Source: Cytophagales bacterium (GTDB lineage: Bacteria; Bacteroidota; Bacteroidia; Cytophagales; Cyclobacteriaceae). From it: 49,582 nt of DNA. Shown in pieces: positions 27,625-36,870 of the stretch. Made by a program: the position numbers and the translations under genes. The notes beneath the pieces are model-generated. The model was not told the origin of the DNA. It ran no database searches and saw only the letters and a list, made by a program, of their open reading frames with translations. Location: contig JAKSBZ010000254.1 of assembly GCA_022360875.1 (NCBI GenBank), positions 1-49,582 of the forward strand. Reading direction: 5' to 3'. The number at the start of each line of letters is the position of its first letter. Within the stretch, counting starts at the first letter, position 1.

Positions 27625-27640
27625 TTTTTTATCAAGCTTA

Positions 27641-27680
27641 AAAAAAACGAGGCAGTCTGTGCAGGCTGCCTCGTTTTTTT
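27641..27680. terminator. Bidirectional terminator between BI-1 and a membrane-protein gene
   Basis: A perfect 15-bp stem (27641-27655 with 27666-27680) with a 10-base loop and A/T runs on both flanks. It serves the convergent ends at 27624 and 27686. Confidence 0.88.
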
Positions 27681-27685
27681 ATGTC

Positions 27686-28135
27686 TTACTTTACCGCCAC
27701 TTTCAGCTTTGGTTTCTTTTTTTTAAGATATTTAAAAAACTCCTGAAAACCAGCATCCTGCTGATTGTTGAGTTTTATAAACTGCTTGCCCGAGAAAATC
27801 ATTGTAATTTCTACAAAAGGCTCCGACTTTGTCTTAACCGTTTCCTCTGTCCAGGCTTTTAGCTCATCCATTGGGTAGTCCTGTTTTACCAAACCCAAAT
27901 AAGAGCTGACCGTCAGCAGATTGTTGGACAAACGCAGTGTTTTGAAATCGTTCAGACTTTTTATGGTCAGCCCGAAGGCAAGGGCACACACAACGCCCGC
28001 CAGCAGAATCAGCCACCAGGCAAACACCTGTTGCCCCAGTATAAAATTCAATAGCATAAACAAAGCGATATACACGAGCAGGATAAAAATTCCAAGGGCA
28101 AAAACAGCTTTGATTTTTGGTTTTGAAACCACCAT
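27686..28135 (-). CDS. Small membrane protein with a PH-like cytoplasmic domain
   Basis: 149 residues. Two predicted membrane helices occupy about residues 11-32 and 38-60 (AVFALGIFILLVYIALFMLL and WWLILLAGVVCALAFGL). The remaining 90 residues contain alternating strands (LRLSNNLLTVSSYLGLV, FVEITMIFSGKQFIKL) and a helical end, the pattern of bacterial PH-like or STM3941-type domains. I do not recognise a named family. It lies 98 bases downstream of an ECF sigma-factor gene on the same strand. It does not look like an anti-sigma factor, since there is no zinc motif and no N-terminal cytoplasmic domain. Confidence 0.7.
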   Translation of the reverse strand: MVVSKPKIKAVFALGIFILLVYIALFMLLNFILGQQVFAWWLILLAGVVCALAFGLTIKSLNDFKTLRLSNNLLTVSSYLGLVKQDYPMDELKAWTEETVKTKSEPFVEITMIFSGKQFIKLNNQQDAGFQEFFKYLKKKKPKLKVAVK

Positions 28136-28233
28136 TTCTTCAACTTTATAACTTAAAAAAACTCCGGGAGCAAAGGTATAAAAACAAAAAACCCGAACCT
28201 AAGGAACGGGCAACGAAGAAAATCTGCGAAAGG

Positions 28234-28818
28234 TTACGCGCTGATCGCGGTATTCTCTGCAACTGAAGATCTAATCATTTTTTTTCGGAGGTTAGTCAGT
28301 GCGTAGCGCATTCGCCCCAGAGCTGTGTTGATGCTGACACCTGTTTCGTCAGCGATTTCCTGAAAACTCATGCCCATGAAATTGCGCATTATCAGCACTT
28401 TTTGCTGACTGTCCGGAAGCTCAGCTATCGACTGTTGAAGCAAAACCAAAGTATCCTGCTTAATCAGTGTTTCTTCCTGGCTGTCCACCAGATGCATGTG
28501 CGCAGAAAAAAACTGATGTCCTTCATCGGGCACAAAAACCGGATACCGCTGCGCTTTTCGGTAGAAATCAATCGCCTTGTTGTGTGCAATGCGCATAAGC
28601 CATGGATAAAACTTTCCCTCCTCGTTGTATTTCCCCTTCCGGATAGTATCCAGAGCCTTCACAAAAGTTTCCTGAAGGATATCCTGCGCCTGTTCACTGT
28701 CTTTTACAATGCTTATAATTTTGTTGAAAACCCGCAATTTGTATTTTTCAAAAAGTACTTCAAATGCTTTCTGCTCTCCGTTAATAAATCGGCGGATTAA
28801 TAAATTGTCATTTTGCAT
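28234..28818 (-). CDS. ECF-family RNA polymerase sigma factor
   Basis: 194 residues. Region 2 has EKYKLRVFNKIISIVKDSEQAQDILQETF and the -10 recognition helix in YPWLMRIAHNKAIDFYRKAQR. Region 4 has LPDSQQKVLIMRNFMGMSFQEIADETGVSINTALGRMRYA. These are standard sigma-70 ECF signatures. It directs RNA polymerase to a specific promoter set, usually under control of an anti-sigma factor. No recognisable anti-sigma gene is adjacent; the downstream gene encodes a two-helix membrane protein of another type. The 216 bases upstream (28819-29034) hold no gene. Confidence 0.93.
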   Translation of the reverse strand: MQNDNLLIRRFINGEQKAFEVLFEKYKLRVFNKIISIVKDSEQAQDILQETFVKALDTIRKGKYNEEGKFYPWLMRIAHNKAIDFYRKAQRYPVFVPDEGHQFFSAHMHLVDSQEETLIKQDTLVLLQQSIAELPDSQQKVLIMRNFMGMSFQEIADETGVSINTALGRMRYALTNLRKKMIRSSVAENTAISA

Positions 28819-29034
28819 GAATCAGCTGGTTTGGTTGGCGTAGTCATTTTTCATAAGCTCGCTGTAGGTGAAGAATTTCTTTTTCAGAAAAAATTTAATC
28901 CACAATACAATGTATGAAGTCTTTTATTCATGAAAATCAGACCTATGTTCTTTTCTTGTTAAAAAGTGTTAACCCTTCGCTATATTTATTGAACACCAAT
29001 CTGTAAAAGACTAACATATACCTCCAAGACTCCG

Positions 29035-29610
29035 CTAACACATCTTCCGTTGTCTGAACTGGCGCACAGAGTCAAAAAAAATGTTAAAATCTTCAGAAAA
29101 ATCCTTTATGTTTTCCGCAAGCACTTTGATGCCCATCTGAAATCCGGTGGGAAAAGACGCTCTTTTGCTAACACCGTCAAAAGCACGCTGCATGCCGCCG
29201 CAGGTGCTGTAATGAGTCAACCAGTCGTTTGCCGCCATAGAATGAAGCACACGACGGGCAGTCTCGGGCATCTGTTCTATCTGCTGATTCAATACGGCAT
29301 AACATTGGCCGGCAAAATCCGGCAGCGAAACCGGCGAGTAGTTGCTGAAGTTTTTTGCCAGCAAATGGTCATAATAAAGATCAACCGCCACGCTGCTGTA
29401 ATGCCCAAAATGCGGAACAACTCTTTTCTTCGTTCGCCTAAAAGCCGGATGAGCGTCCGAAAACGCATCAATTTCACGATGCCAGATTATTCCTTGTCTT
29501 ATTTCTGAATCATACTCGTTTAGCTGTTTTCCCTTTACAAAATCTCCCAGAAAATTCCCCAGCAATATTTTTGGCGTGTCCGAAAGATAGAAATGCGCTA
29601 AATAGTTCAT
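29035..29610 (-). CDS. acpH: Acyl-carrier-protein phosphodiesterase
   Basis: 191 residues, the normal AcpH length. The signature parts are the start MNYLAHFYLSD, then GNFLGDFVKG, and IIWHREIDAFSDAHPAFRR with the HD-like metal site, followed by FGHYSSVAVDLYYDHLLAKNF. The enzyme removes the 4'-phosphopantetheine group from acyl carrier protein. An in-frame ATG upstream is not needed, since the family starts exactly at MNYLAH. The 272 bases up to the next start (29611-29882) hold no supported gene. Confidence 0.9.
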   Translation of the reverse strand: MNYLAHFYLSDTPKILLGNFLGDFVKGKQLNEYDSEIRQGIIWHREIDAFSDAHPAFRRTKKRVVPHFGHYSSVAVDLYYDHLLAKNFSNYSPVSLPDFAGQCYAVLNQQIEQMPETARRVLHSMAANDWLTHYSTCGGMQRAFDGVSKRASFPTGFQMGIKVLAENIKDFSEDFNIFFDSVRQFRQRKMC

Positions 29611-29882
29611 AAGAAAGAATCGGATTGAGTAGCTTTGAAGGCTGATGGCCGACCATGCTGTCGAATATTACAGAGAATGTGAAAGAATAAAGATCTGGAT
29701 TGCGAGCATGTTGGTTTTCGTTTTCAACAGAGGAAAACTTGCTCTGTTTCAATTTCGCACTTTATTCTGATAAAACCTGGAAGCAATTTTCAGTCAGCAG
29801 CGGCGTTGGATAAAACAGCTGCTCCGCTTATGGTTCTGCCCTGATTCAGCGAAGGCCATCGATTCTGAAACAATAAAGAAAT

Positions 29883-30599
29883 ATGAACAAATCGAGTTTG
29901 ATAGAAGAAGAAAAAGACGTATTCGGCAAAGGACTTTACAGTTTCTACCGCGGCAATGAGGAGGCTGCTTTCACATTGCACAACGACTACGGCGAACCTG
30001 AAAATATGCCTGTAGCACATTTTTTTGAGGAGGAAATAACTTTGCTGGAAGATGAAGCGCTCGGACTGTGCCGGGGAGACATCCTGGATATCGGCGCCGG
30101 AGCCGGCAGACACAGCTTGCTGCTCCAAAGCGTGATGTTCAAACCGAAAAGCATTGATATCTCTCCGCTTGCCGTGCGGCTGATGCAAGAGCGGGGCGTC
30201 AAGAATGCTCATTTGCAGAATATCTGGAACGTGGAGGGAGAACAGTACGATACGCTGCTGATGCTGATGAACGGCATTGGTCTGGCGCAAACGCTTGATC
30301 AGGTTCCGGTCTTGCTCGAAAAGCTGAAGACCTTGCTCAAGCCCGGCGGACGCATTGTATTTGACTCCAGCGATTTGGCTTACCTGTATGAAAACGAACC
30401 GCTGCCTCATGACAAGTACTACGGCGAAGTTGCCTTTCGGTACACTTTTGAAGAAAAAAGAAGCAAGTGGTTTGGCTGGGTGTATGTTGACCCGAAGACG
30501 ATGCAGAAAATGGCCGAGAAAGCAGGCTTTAAGTTCGAAAAGATTTACACTGATCCGAATGACCAGTATTTGGCGATGCTTACGCTAAAAAATTCATAA
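29883..30599 (+). CDS. Class I SAM-dependent methyltransferase
   Basis: 238 residues. The Rossmann-type SAM site is clear: motif I DILDIGAGAGRHSLLLQ, an acidic residue after the second strand (KSIDISPLAV), and a motif-IV-like strand YDTLLMLMNGIGLAQTL followed by LLKPGGRIVFDSSD. It is in the methyltransferase 11/25 group, which acts on small molecules. The substrate cannot be inferred. It is monocistronic, with a strong stem-loop immediately downstream that it shares with the convergent methyltransferase gene. Confidence 0.88.
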   Translation: MNKSSLIEEEKDVFGKGLYSFYRGNEEAAFTLHNDYGEPENMPVAHFFEEEITLLEDEALGLCRGDILDIGAGAGRHSLLLQSVMFKPKSIDISPLAVRLMQERGVKNAHLQNIWNVEGEQYDTLLMLMNGIGLAQTLDQVPVLLEKLKTLLKPGGRIVFDSSDLAYLYENEPLPHDKYYGEVAFRYTFEEKRSKWFGWVYVDPKTMQKMAEKAGFKFEKIYTDPNDQYLAMLTLKNS

Positions 30600-30605
30600 A
30601 ACATA

Positions 30606-30655
30606 CATGTAAAACCCCGTGAAAATTATCCTTCAATTGCACGGGGTTTTACATG
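30606..30655. terminator. Bidirectional terminator between two methyltransferase genes
   Basis: A perfect 16-bp stem, CATGTAAAACCCCGTG (30606-30621) with CACGGGGTTTTACATG (30640-30655), with an 18-base loop. The loop is long, but the stem is GC-rich where it needs to be. Confidence 0.75.
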
Positions 30656-30665
30656 CATTCTTATA

Positions 30666-31844
30666 TTACAGCTCTTTCACCAAGCCTTCCAGATAGTGCT
30701 CTTTTATTCCGTGAATAGCTTTGATTTCTTCGATTTTGGCTAGAATGTTCTGATCGGGAATTTCCTTTTTCATCTCATCCCTTACAGCCACCAGCATGAC
30801 GTTTTTTGGCGTGTGATCGGTCGTTATAAATTCAAAAACTTTCGTTTTGTAACCGTACGCTTCCAAAAGCAATGCTCTGATGCCGTCCGTAAGCAGTTCG
30901 GCCTGCCGCTCTTTCAGAATGCCAAACTGGCTGATTTCGCTCAAGGCGTTTTCCGGGCAAAGCTGCTTTCTTAAGTGTTTGTGGCAGCATGGCGCGCAAA
31001 CAATTACCCGGGACTCAGCTTTGAGACCTCTGAAGATTGCGTCGTCGGTGGCGGTATCGCAGGCATGCAGCGCAATTACGACATCCATTTCCGGCAGCTC
31101 GGCATCCTGAATAGTACCCTGTACGAACTGAAGTCTGCTAAATCCAGCTTCGCCGGCGATGCGGTTGCATTTGTCTACCAGCTCGCCGCGAAGCTCCACT
31201 CCTTTCAGCTTGGCTTTTTTACCGAGTATATTCTGAAGATAATCATACAGCGCAAAGGTAAGATACCCCTTTCCTGCTCCCATGTCCACCACCGTAAACG
31301 GCTCTTTGAAAGGGACATGCTTGATGAATCCGTCGATGATTTCGACGTATTTGTTGATTTGTCTGTACTTATGCTGCTTGTCTTTTTTTACGGTACCGTC
31401 AGCGGCTGTTACACCCAGCGCCTGAAGATATACGTTTCCTTTGGCTTCGATCAATCGTTTTTTCTTCTTGTCGTGCGGCGCTTCATCCCGAAGCTTCATG
31501 CTTGCGTTTTTTTTCGATAATCTGGTTTTGAATTTCTTATTAACCATCAAGTGCCAGTCATTTTCAGCAGTAAAAAGATCCGCCTGCATGAAGTCGAAGC
31601 CGAGCAGACTTTCTGCTTCTTTTGCAAATTCATTGTGGCTGAAGTTTTTTGTGATATCGTGTGTTTCGTGCCTGTAGACGCATGAGACCTTTTTCCCCTC
31701 TTTTAGCTGCACCAGCTTACAGACTACACTCTTTAGGCTTGCGCTTTTTTTTCTTCTTTTCGAAATCACCATTCTGATAAAAGTCTCCGATTCCAGACTT
31801 TTCATCAATGGCTGTATGATTGTGTCTTGTGTTTGTTCACTCAT
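30666..31844 (-). CDS. SAM-dependent methyltransferase with an N-terminal extension
   Basis: 392 residues. The N-terminal 170 residues are basic and predicted to be mixed alpha/beta. The C-terminal part is a class I methyltransferase with motif I VVDMGAGKGYLTFALYDYL, followed by GVELRGELVDKC and VIALHACDTATDDAIFRGL and the cysteine-containing APCCHKHLRKQL. This combination is typical of the methyltransferase_32 (PF13679) family, found in both bacteria and eukaryotes and related to rRNA or tRNA modification enzymes. The basic N-terminus would suit RNA binding, which is inference. It is the last ordinary gene before the effector island. Confidence 0.85.
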   Translation of the reverse strand: MSEQTQDTIIQPLMKSLESETFIRMVISKRRKKSASLKSVVCKLVQLKEGKKVSCVYRHETHDITKNFSHNEFAKEAESLLGFDFMQADLFTAENDWHLMVNKKFKTRLSKKNASMKLRDEAPHDKKKKRLIEAKGNVYLQALGVTAADGTVKKDKQHKYRQINKYVEIIDGFIKHVPFKEPFTVVDMGAGKGYLTFALYDYLQNILGKKAKLKGVELRGELVDKCNRIAGEAGFSRLQFVQGTIQDAELPEMDVVIALHACDTATDDAIFRGLKAESRVIVCAPCCHKHLRKQLCPENALSEISQFGILKERQAELLTDGIRALLLEAYGYKTKVFEFITTDHTPKNVMLVAVRDEMKKEIPDQNILAKIEEIKAIHGIKEHYLEGLVKEL

Positions 31845-32019
31845 AATTCAATATTTCCTTCCGGCCGCTGCAACGCAGAGCCACAAAGGTAAGGCAAGTA
31901 TTCCTTGATCAGAAAAAAACCGGAAAACATTTCTTTTCTAGCCGCTTCGGGTTTTCGTCTTTGAAAAGCTTATGGCTCTTAAAAAATTTGCATGGACACT
32001 AGCAAATGCTTTTCTGTCT

Positions 32020-34881
32020 TTATACCCAATCAGAAAGATGATCGCTCAGCGGCTCGTCTTTGTCTAGTGGTATAGCACTGAACAATTCATATTTCATGAC
32101 CTCATCCATGGTCATGGCGTGCATTTCTGAAGGCTTGTATTGAATCATAAAGAAATATGCATTTCTGGCTTGTTTTGGTGAAAGTCCTAAATGCTCTAAA
32201 TACTGCAAATGGGGCTTATGTCTTTCATCATCGGCCGGCAAATTTATCGCCTGAACATTCAAAAAATCATTTCTCCACGAATGTACGCCTACTTTAGTGC
32301 ATTCTTCAAATACTTCACCCTTAGGATAAAAAGCTATAGACGGTCTTCCGCCAAAAAACAATTTACTGCCGCCGGAATTCGCTTCGGAGTATGGCGGCAA
32401 GTATATCGGCAGTGCATTGTCATGGATAAATTTACCTAATTCCATTGTATCAGTAAGATGCGTAGTGCCGTGAATATAGCCGATAATAATTCCTTTAATC
32501 GATTTATCTTCTTTTAACCGTTCAGAAACGACCTGGCACGTATAATAGTTGAGTGTCCCAAAAAGCAACAAGAATGGAGTTCCCATTATTTGAACTTTAA
32601 TATGAAGAAGCGATTCATCGTAATTGAAAGAACGGTATAAGCCGCCTTCCAGAAGACACAGTTTATTCGTGGGAACATCCTTTCCTATTCTAATGCCTTT
32701 GAGTCTTTGAGTTCTATCCCAAATTTTGAACTTCAGTCGTTCCCGTCCGGCTTTTTTTATGATATAAGCCACAGTATGTATCAAGCTGTACAGCATACGG
32801 CCTTCGTCGCGGAAGTCCGAAGCCATTGAGCGGGCCAGGAGCAGCCCTGTTTCTGTTTCGTTGGCTAATTTCAGCAGTACTTTTTGCATTCCGACAATTA
32901 GCGCTTCACGAACAAATGGTTCTTTGCTGCATGGCAGTCCGAAGAAAAAATCACGGCTTATAAAATTTACTGACCCCATTCCGCTTATATCTCCTAGGGA
33001 TGCCTTAACAAACCGGTGGAGGAAATTGGACAACTGCAGGAAGGTTTCTTTTTTTGTAAGCTTATTTTCAGGTACAATGCTCCAATGTCTGTGTTTCACC
33101 CATTTCGCTAGATCCTTGTAACCAAAATGTGAAAGAAAAGAGTCACTTAGGCTAATAAAAACTTTATCAGAAATAGGACTGCCAAATGGGATAAGTATAC
33201 TGGACATTTCCAATTCATTTTTTGACCCATACAGCCAATCTCCAACCAAAAAGTTAATCATAATCACCTCTCCCATTGCTATCCAGTAAGCTGCCGTTTT
33301 TGGGGCCACAGACTGCTCGGACAAACTCTCAAAATGGTTGTGTTTAGCCGGCAGGGTTTTACCCACTGCTCCTAAAATGCCCTCATGCTTGTAGCTTGGA
33401 ACCGTAAGAGTTTGATTGAAATCACTGAATTGCGTCCATTCATGTTTTTTAAATTCTTCCAAAAAATTGTACTTTGAGAGAGTAAATGGTTTGTTTCGGC
33501 GAAGTGCATCACGCTTGGATTTTTCGATTTTCTTTCTGTGCCAGAATTCATAGGCGTCAAATCCCTGCAGAGGATTGCTTTCCCGGCCTGTTTCTTTACT
33601 CATCTGACTTTCAGATCTTGCGAGCATTTCTTTCGATCTTTCCACCATTGTTCTCCAAAGAGGCTGATCACTTCTCAATGGAATCCAATCGGGTGTTTTG
33701 GCGTTTTCGCCTACAAGGTTGACAATTTCTGAGGTGAAACAAACCTTGTCAAATGTCTTGTTAAGATGGGTTTCAGTAGTAAGCCACAAAAAAACAAAAT
33801 CGTGCTCTTTCCCAAAAGTCACTAGTTTATTGGATACTCTGCAGGCCAATACCCGAAGGCTGCCGGCGCTTTTCATTAGCGGAGTATAAATGCTTAAGTT
33901 TTTTCTAAAGCGTTTAAGACGTTGCGCTTTTAGCTGTTCTTTTTCTCTTTTCGAAATCCGAGGTCTTTCTTTCCAGAATTGCTTAAACACTTCCTTAACT
34001 CCTAAAGATTCACCGATGAACTCCTCTTCACTTTCTTCCGCTGAAGAATCATAGTCCGATTCTTTTTGAAAATGTGGAGATAGCTTTATAGTTAACTGTG
34101 CCTCCGATAAAATATTTTTTAGCACATCATCAACTTCCCATTCCGAAACACGGTCCAGAGTGCTATTTACCAGCTGCCAGAGCAGGACTAAATAGTTGGT
34201 TATTATAAAATTGTTTTTGCCTCCTGAAGGTGAGAAAAGATGGCCGGCCCCCTTAAGCATCGGATAGTAATAAACGGCGCTATCTGCGGCAATTCGAGTC
34301 GGCGTCTCATAGCCAATCTTAAAATTGTCGATATCCTTTTGTTTTAGCCGAAGCATCAGCATGGGATAACGGAGAACGATAAGCGCCCAAGCTTCGTCTA
34401 TTCCGGTATCATATTTTTCTTTTGAATCAAATAAATACGGAAACACGCTGTCCTTTTCGCTGAGATCATCGTAAGTTTTCTGATATTTTCGCCGCTGAGC
34501 ACTCACTTCTTCAAACAGCTCGCTGATCAACCGATTATCATCGCCGGCAAGGGATAATTTGCTTAACGGAACACTTAATAACTCAAATTCAAGACTGATC
34601 AGGAGGTCCCGTTTTTCCCTAACCAGATCCTCTCGTTCTTTGGACTTATATTGGAGCAGTACTTTTTTGTCTTTTATCCTATTGTCCACTGCATGAATCT
34701 GGTCCAGCAATTCGAATATTTTCTCATGAATGCGCCGCCTTTGCTTGAGTTTGGCTTTAAGCTTCTGAGATGAAAAAAGACATTGAATAGGAAACAATTG
34801 CCGAGGAGGATCTTTAGTTCTCCCGCCCGTTGCCATTTTCAGGCTCTTGTGCTTATGTAGTCTTTTTTTTGAAAAAAACAT
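32020..34881 (-). CDS. Large effector-like protein with a C-terminal ClpP/crotonase-like Ser-His domain
   Basis: 953 residues with no signal peptide and no known family recognised over most of its length. It has a basic leader (1-30), PIQCLF at 31-36, a helical coiled-coil-rich part (37-150), an acidic linker near 270-290 (EESEEEF), then a long mixed region. The C-terminal part has a hydrophobic strand (KGIIIGYIHGTTHL), a helix, a second strand (ALPIYLPPYSEANSGG) and the segment reaching GVHSW. This order matches ClpP-like proteins of the COG3904 type: the Ser of SGG (Ser836) and His867 sit where the catalytic Ser and His fall. A second protein (34904-37809) is homologous over nearly its whole length, and the Ser-His spacing of 31 residues is identical. 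It is the last gene of a minus-strand unit, 22 bases after the gene at 34904. Inferred: a toxin or effector with hydrolase activity. Confidence 0.8.
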   Translation of the reverse strand: MFFSKKRLHKHKSLKMATGGRTKDPPRQLFPIQCLFSSQKLKAKLKQRRRIHEKIFELLDQIHAVDNRIKDKKVLLQYKSKEREDLVREKRDLLISLEFELLSVPLSKLSLAGDDNRLISELFEEVSAQRRKYQKTYDDLSEKDSVFPYLFDSKEKYDTGIDEAWALIVLRYPMLMLRLKQKDIDNFKIGYETPTRIAADSAVYYYPMLKGAGHLFSPSGGKNNFIITNYLVLLWQLVNSTLDRVSEWEVDDVLKNILSEAQLTIKLSPHFQKESDYDSSAEESEEEFIGESLGVKEVFKQFWKERPRISKREKEQLKAQRLKRFRKNLSIYTPLMKSAGSLRVLACRVSNKLVTFGKEHDFVFLWLTTETHLNKTFDKVCFTSEIVNLVGENAKTPDWIPLRSDQPLWRTMVERSKEMLARSESQMSKETGRESNPLQGFDAYEFWHRKKIEKSKRDALRRNKPFTLSKYNFLEEFKKHEWTQFSDFNQTLTVPSYKHEGILGAVGKTLPAKHNHFESLSEQSVAPKTAAYWIAMGEVIMINFLVGDWLYGSKNELEMSSILIPFGSPISDKVFISLSDSFLSHFGYKDLAKWVKHRHWSIVPENKLTKKETFLQLSNFLHRFVKASLGDISGMGSVNFISRDFFFGLPCSKEPFVREALIVGMQKVLLKLANETETGLLLARSMASDFRDEGRMLYSLIHTVAYIIKKAGRERLKFKIWDRTQRLKGIRIGKDVPTNKLCLLEGGLYRSFNYDESLLHIKVQIMGTPFLLLFGTLNYYTCQVVSERLKEDKSIKGIIIGYIHGTTHLTDTMELGKFIHDNALPIYLPPYSEANSGGSKLFFGGRPSIAFYPKGEVFEECTKVGVHSWRNDFLNVQAINLPADDERHKPHLQYLEHLGLSPKQARNAYFFMIQYKPSEMHAMTMDEVMKYELFSAIPLDKDEPLSDHLSDWV

Positions 34882-34903
34882 AAAACCCAGATATATTCTT
34901 AAG

Positions 34904-36844
34904 TTAGTCCAGGTACTCTCCTATCGGTTTGTTTGGCTCCAGCATTTGCGTTTTAAACAATCCAAGCCGTTTCTCGTCTTCATGCGTAAAATAATGCAAG
35001 CTATCGTGCGGCGCCTGAACAGTGAGCCAATAAGCTTCTCGGGCTTTTTCCGGAGAAAGCCCCAGATATTCATAATACGCAATGTGAGGCAGATGCTGAG
35101 GACTGTCAAGCGGCAGCTGGTCAGCTCTTACTCCTGAAGAGCGGGATTTCCAGGCGTGAGCTCCGAGCATTTGGGTTTCGGCAAAGCCAAAGTCTTTAAG
35201 ATAAAAAGCAATTGCCGGACTCCCTGCAATAAACAAACTGTATCCTCCTGAATAAGCTTCGCCAAACGGCAGCAAATACACAGGCAGATTTTTATCTCGT
35301 ATTATTTTGCCTACTTTTTCTGTTTTCTCCAGGTTGGTCGTCCCAAAAATTTGACCGATGAAAATCCCCGCCAAGTCAGGTTCGTTTTCCAGCTGTGCTT
35401 TTACCATATCCGCCGATTCCGCACTGAAGCTTCCCAAAAGCAGCCGATAGGGTTTGCCTTTAAGAATGACACGCTGGCTCAGAATATGATCCCTGTAATC
35501 GAAGCTTCGTATAAAATCCGAATTGTTTATCAACACCGAACTTTTTTCCCAGGGAGCTGAAACTTTAAGTCCCTTTAGCTCCCAGTTTCTCCTGAAAATT
35601 CTTTTGGCCAGAGAATCCCAGTAGAATTTATCTACAATCTTAAACACTGCGTCGATAAGCCGTTCAAATATTAATCGCTCCTCACCGTATTTCTCATCCA
35701 AGCGGCGAGCAACAGCCAGGCACTCATCCTTAAGCATCGCCACTTTTAATAATACTTTCAGCATGCCGTTTATCATAGCCTTGTATCCGATAAAATCTTC
35801 GCACAGAGAAAAGCCATGATAAAATTCATAGTACTTTTGCGGTTTATGTGGGAATTTGAGGTCTTCGGCTGTTTTGCGAATAAATTTGTGCAAATACCCG
35901 CAAATTGCCGAAACCAGCTGAGGACCCGGGAGAGACTGCTCAGGCAAATCAGGCCGCCCCTTGAAAAGCAGCTTTTTGACAAACCGCTGATATCCCTGCG
36001 CCGACAGTCTCGGAGTTCCCATGCATAACATTACTTCTTCAGTTTCCGGATCCATAAATGGACGGACACCATTTCTAGTTAGAAGCTCCAAGCCGTCAAT
36101 TCCTGAAAGGTCTATTGGTTTAAAATTCCAGTTGCCAAGCAAAATGCTGAGCATAACAGTTTCACCCAGCGCCTGCCAAAACGCTGTTCCCTGAGCAATT
36201 GTGTTAGTATCTATTACCCGAATAAAATGCCTTTTTCCGGCGGGAAGCGTTCGTCCTACCAGCCCCCAGCTTTCGTCTGTTCTGGTTTCGACATTCATAA
36301 CTTCGCGAAAGGCATTTAAATGAGGCCATTCGTGAACAGCATACCGGCCGGCAAAACTCCCCAGCTTTTCTTCTCTTGTCCTTCTTCCAAAGGCTTCGCC
36401 ACTTTCTAAAAGAAATTCCGCGTTGCCTCTTTTATCTTGCTCCTCCTGCCTGTTCCACAATTCAAAACTTTCAAACCCGAACAAAGGTCTGGTGTCTCTT
36501 CCCAGCTCCCGGCTAGTCTTCTCTCCTTCCTGCTTTATTAGTTTTTTTGCCTTTTCCTCCAGTATATTTTTTGCCAGGTGACGGCTGTCCATAACCATCC
36601 AGTCCACTGACCGGACCCGCTCGCCTATCATATTTACAAAATCGCTGGCTGCATTTAGAAGATTCAAGCGCTCCTTTAGCTTAGGCAATTCACTCAGACG
36701 GGCAAACATGAATTCTTCATTGTGGCCCAGGGTAAAAACATCGCCTAGAAGAATATCCTGCGCAACAAGTTTTGGATGCTCTATGCGGGCAAATGCCGGA
36801 ACCTCCATTAAAAGCCCCCGCTGATCCGACAGACTTTTCTCCAT
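34904..36844 (-). CDS. C-terminal part of a split paralogue of the 953-aa effector (Ser-His domain)
   Basis: 646 residues from the ATG at 36844-36842. It is homologous to residues about 300-953 of the neighbouring protein: GFESFELWNRQE against GFDAYEFWHRKK, then VGRTLPAGKRHF against VGKTLPAKHNHF, and the C-terminal EAYSGGYSLFIAG and MLGAHAW. The presumed catalytic pair is Ser532 and His563, again 31 apart. The frame is open back to a TGA at 36877-36875, and the first 11 codons before the ATG would continue the homology. It lies 26 bases after the stop of the N-terminal ORF, which carries the leader and coiled coil. Either the ancestral gene lost a base, or the two halves are made separately by re-initiation. 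The reading frame and C-terminal motifs are intact, so the product could still be active. It could not carry the leader by itself. Confidence 0.75.
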   Translation of the reverse strand: MEKSLSDQRGLLMEVPAFARIEHPKLVAQDILLGDVFTLGHNEEFMFARLSELPKLKERLNLLNAASDFVNMIGERVRSVDWMVMDSRHLAKNILEEKAKKLIKQEGEKTSRELGRDTRPLFGFESFELWNRQEEQDKRGNAEFLLESGEAFGRRTREEKLGSFAGRYAVHEWPHLNAFREVMNVETRTDESWGLVGRTLPAGKRHFIRVIDTNTIAQGTAFWQALGETVMLSILLGNWNFKPIDLSGIDGLELLTRNGVRPFMDPETEEVMLCMGTPRLSAQGYQRFVKKLLFKGRPDLPEQSLPGPQLVSAICGYLHKFIRKTAEDLKFPHKPQKYYEFYHGFSLCEDFIGYKAMINGMLKVLLKVAMLKDECLAVARRLDEKYGEERLIFERLIDAVFKIVDKFYWDSLAKRIFRRNWELKGLKVSAPWEKSSVLINNSDFIRSFDYRDHILSQRVILKGKPYRLLLGSFSAESADMVKAQLENEPDLAGIFIGQIFGTTNLEKTEKVGKIIRDKNLPVYLLPFGEAYSGGYSLFIAGSPAIAFYLKDFGFAETQMLGAHAWKSRSSGVRADQLPLDSPQHLPHIAYYEYLGLSPEKAREAYWLTVQAPHDSLHYFTHEDEKRLGLFKTQMLEPNKPIGEYLD

Positions 36845-36870
36845 TTCCAGGTCTTCTTTTTCTCCCAGAC

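Noticed and set aside
27686-28135. Anti-sigma factor for the neighbouring ECF sigma factor
   Set aside because: It has two N-terminal membrane helices and a PH-like tail, and lacks the cytoplasmic zinc-type or FecR-like layout of anti-sigma factors.
29510-29752. 80-codon ORF upstream of and overlapping acpH
   Set aside because: Reading is in another frame over the conserved acpH start and resembles translated intergenic sequence.
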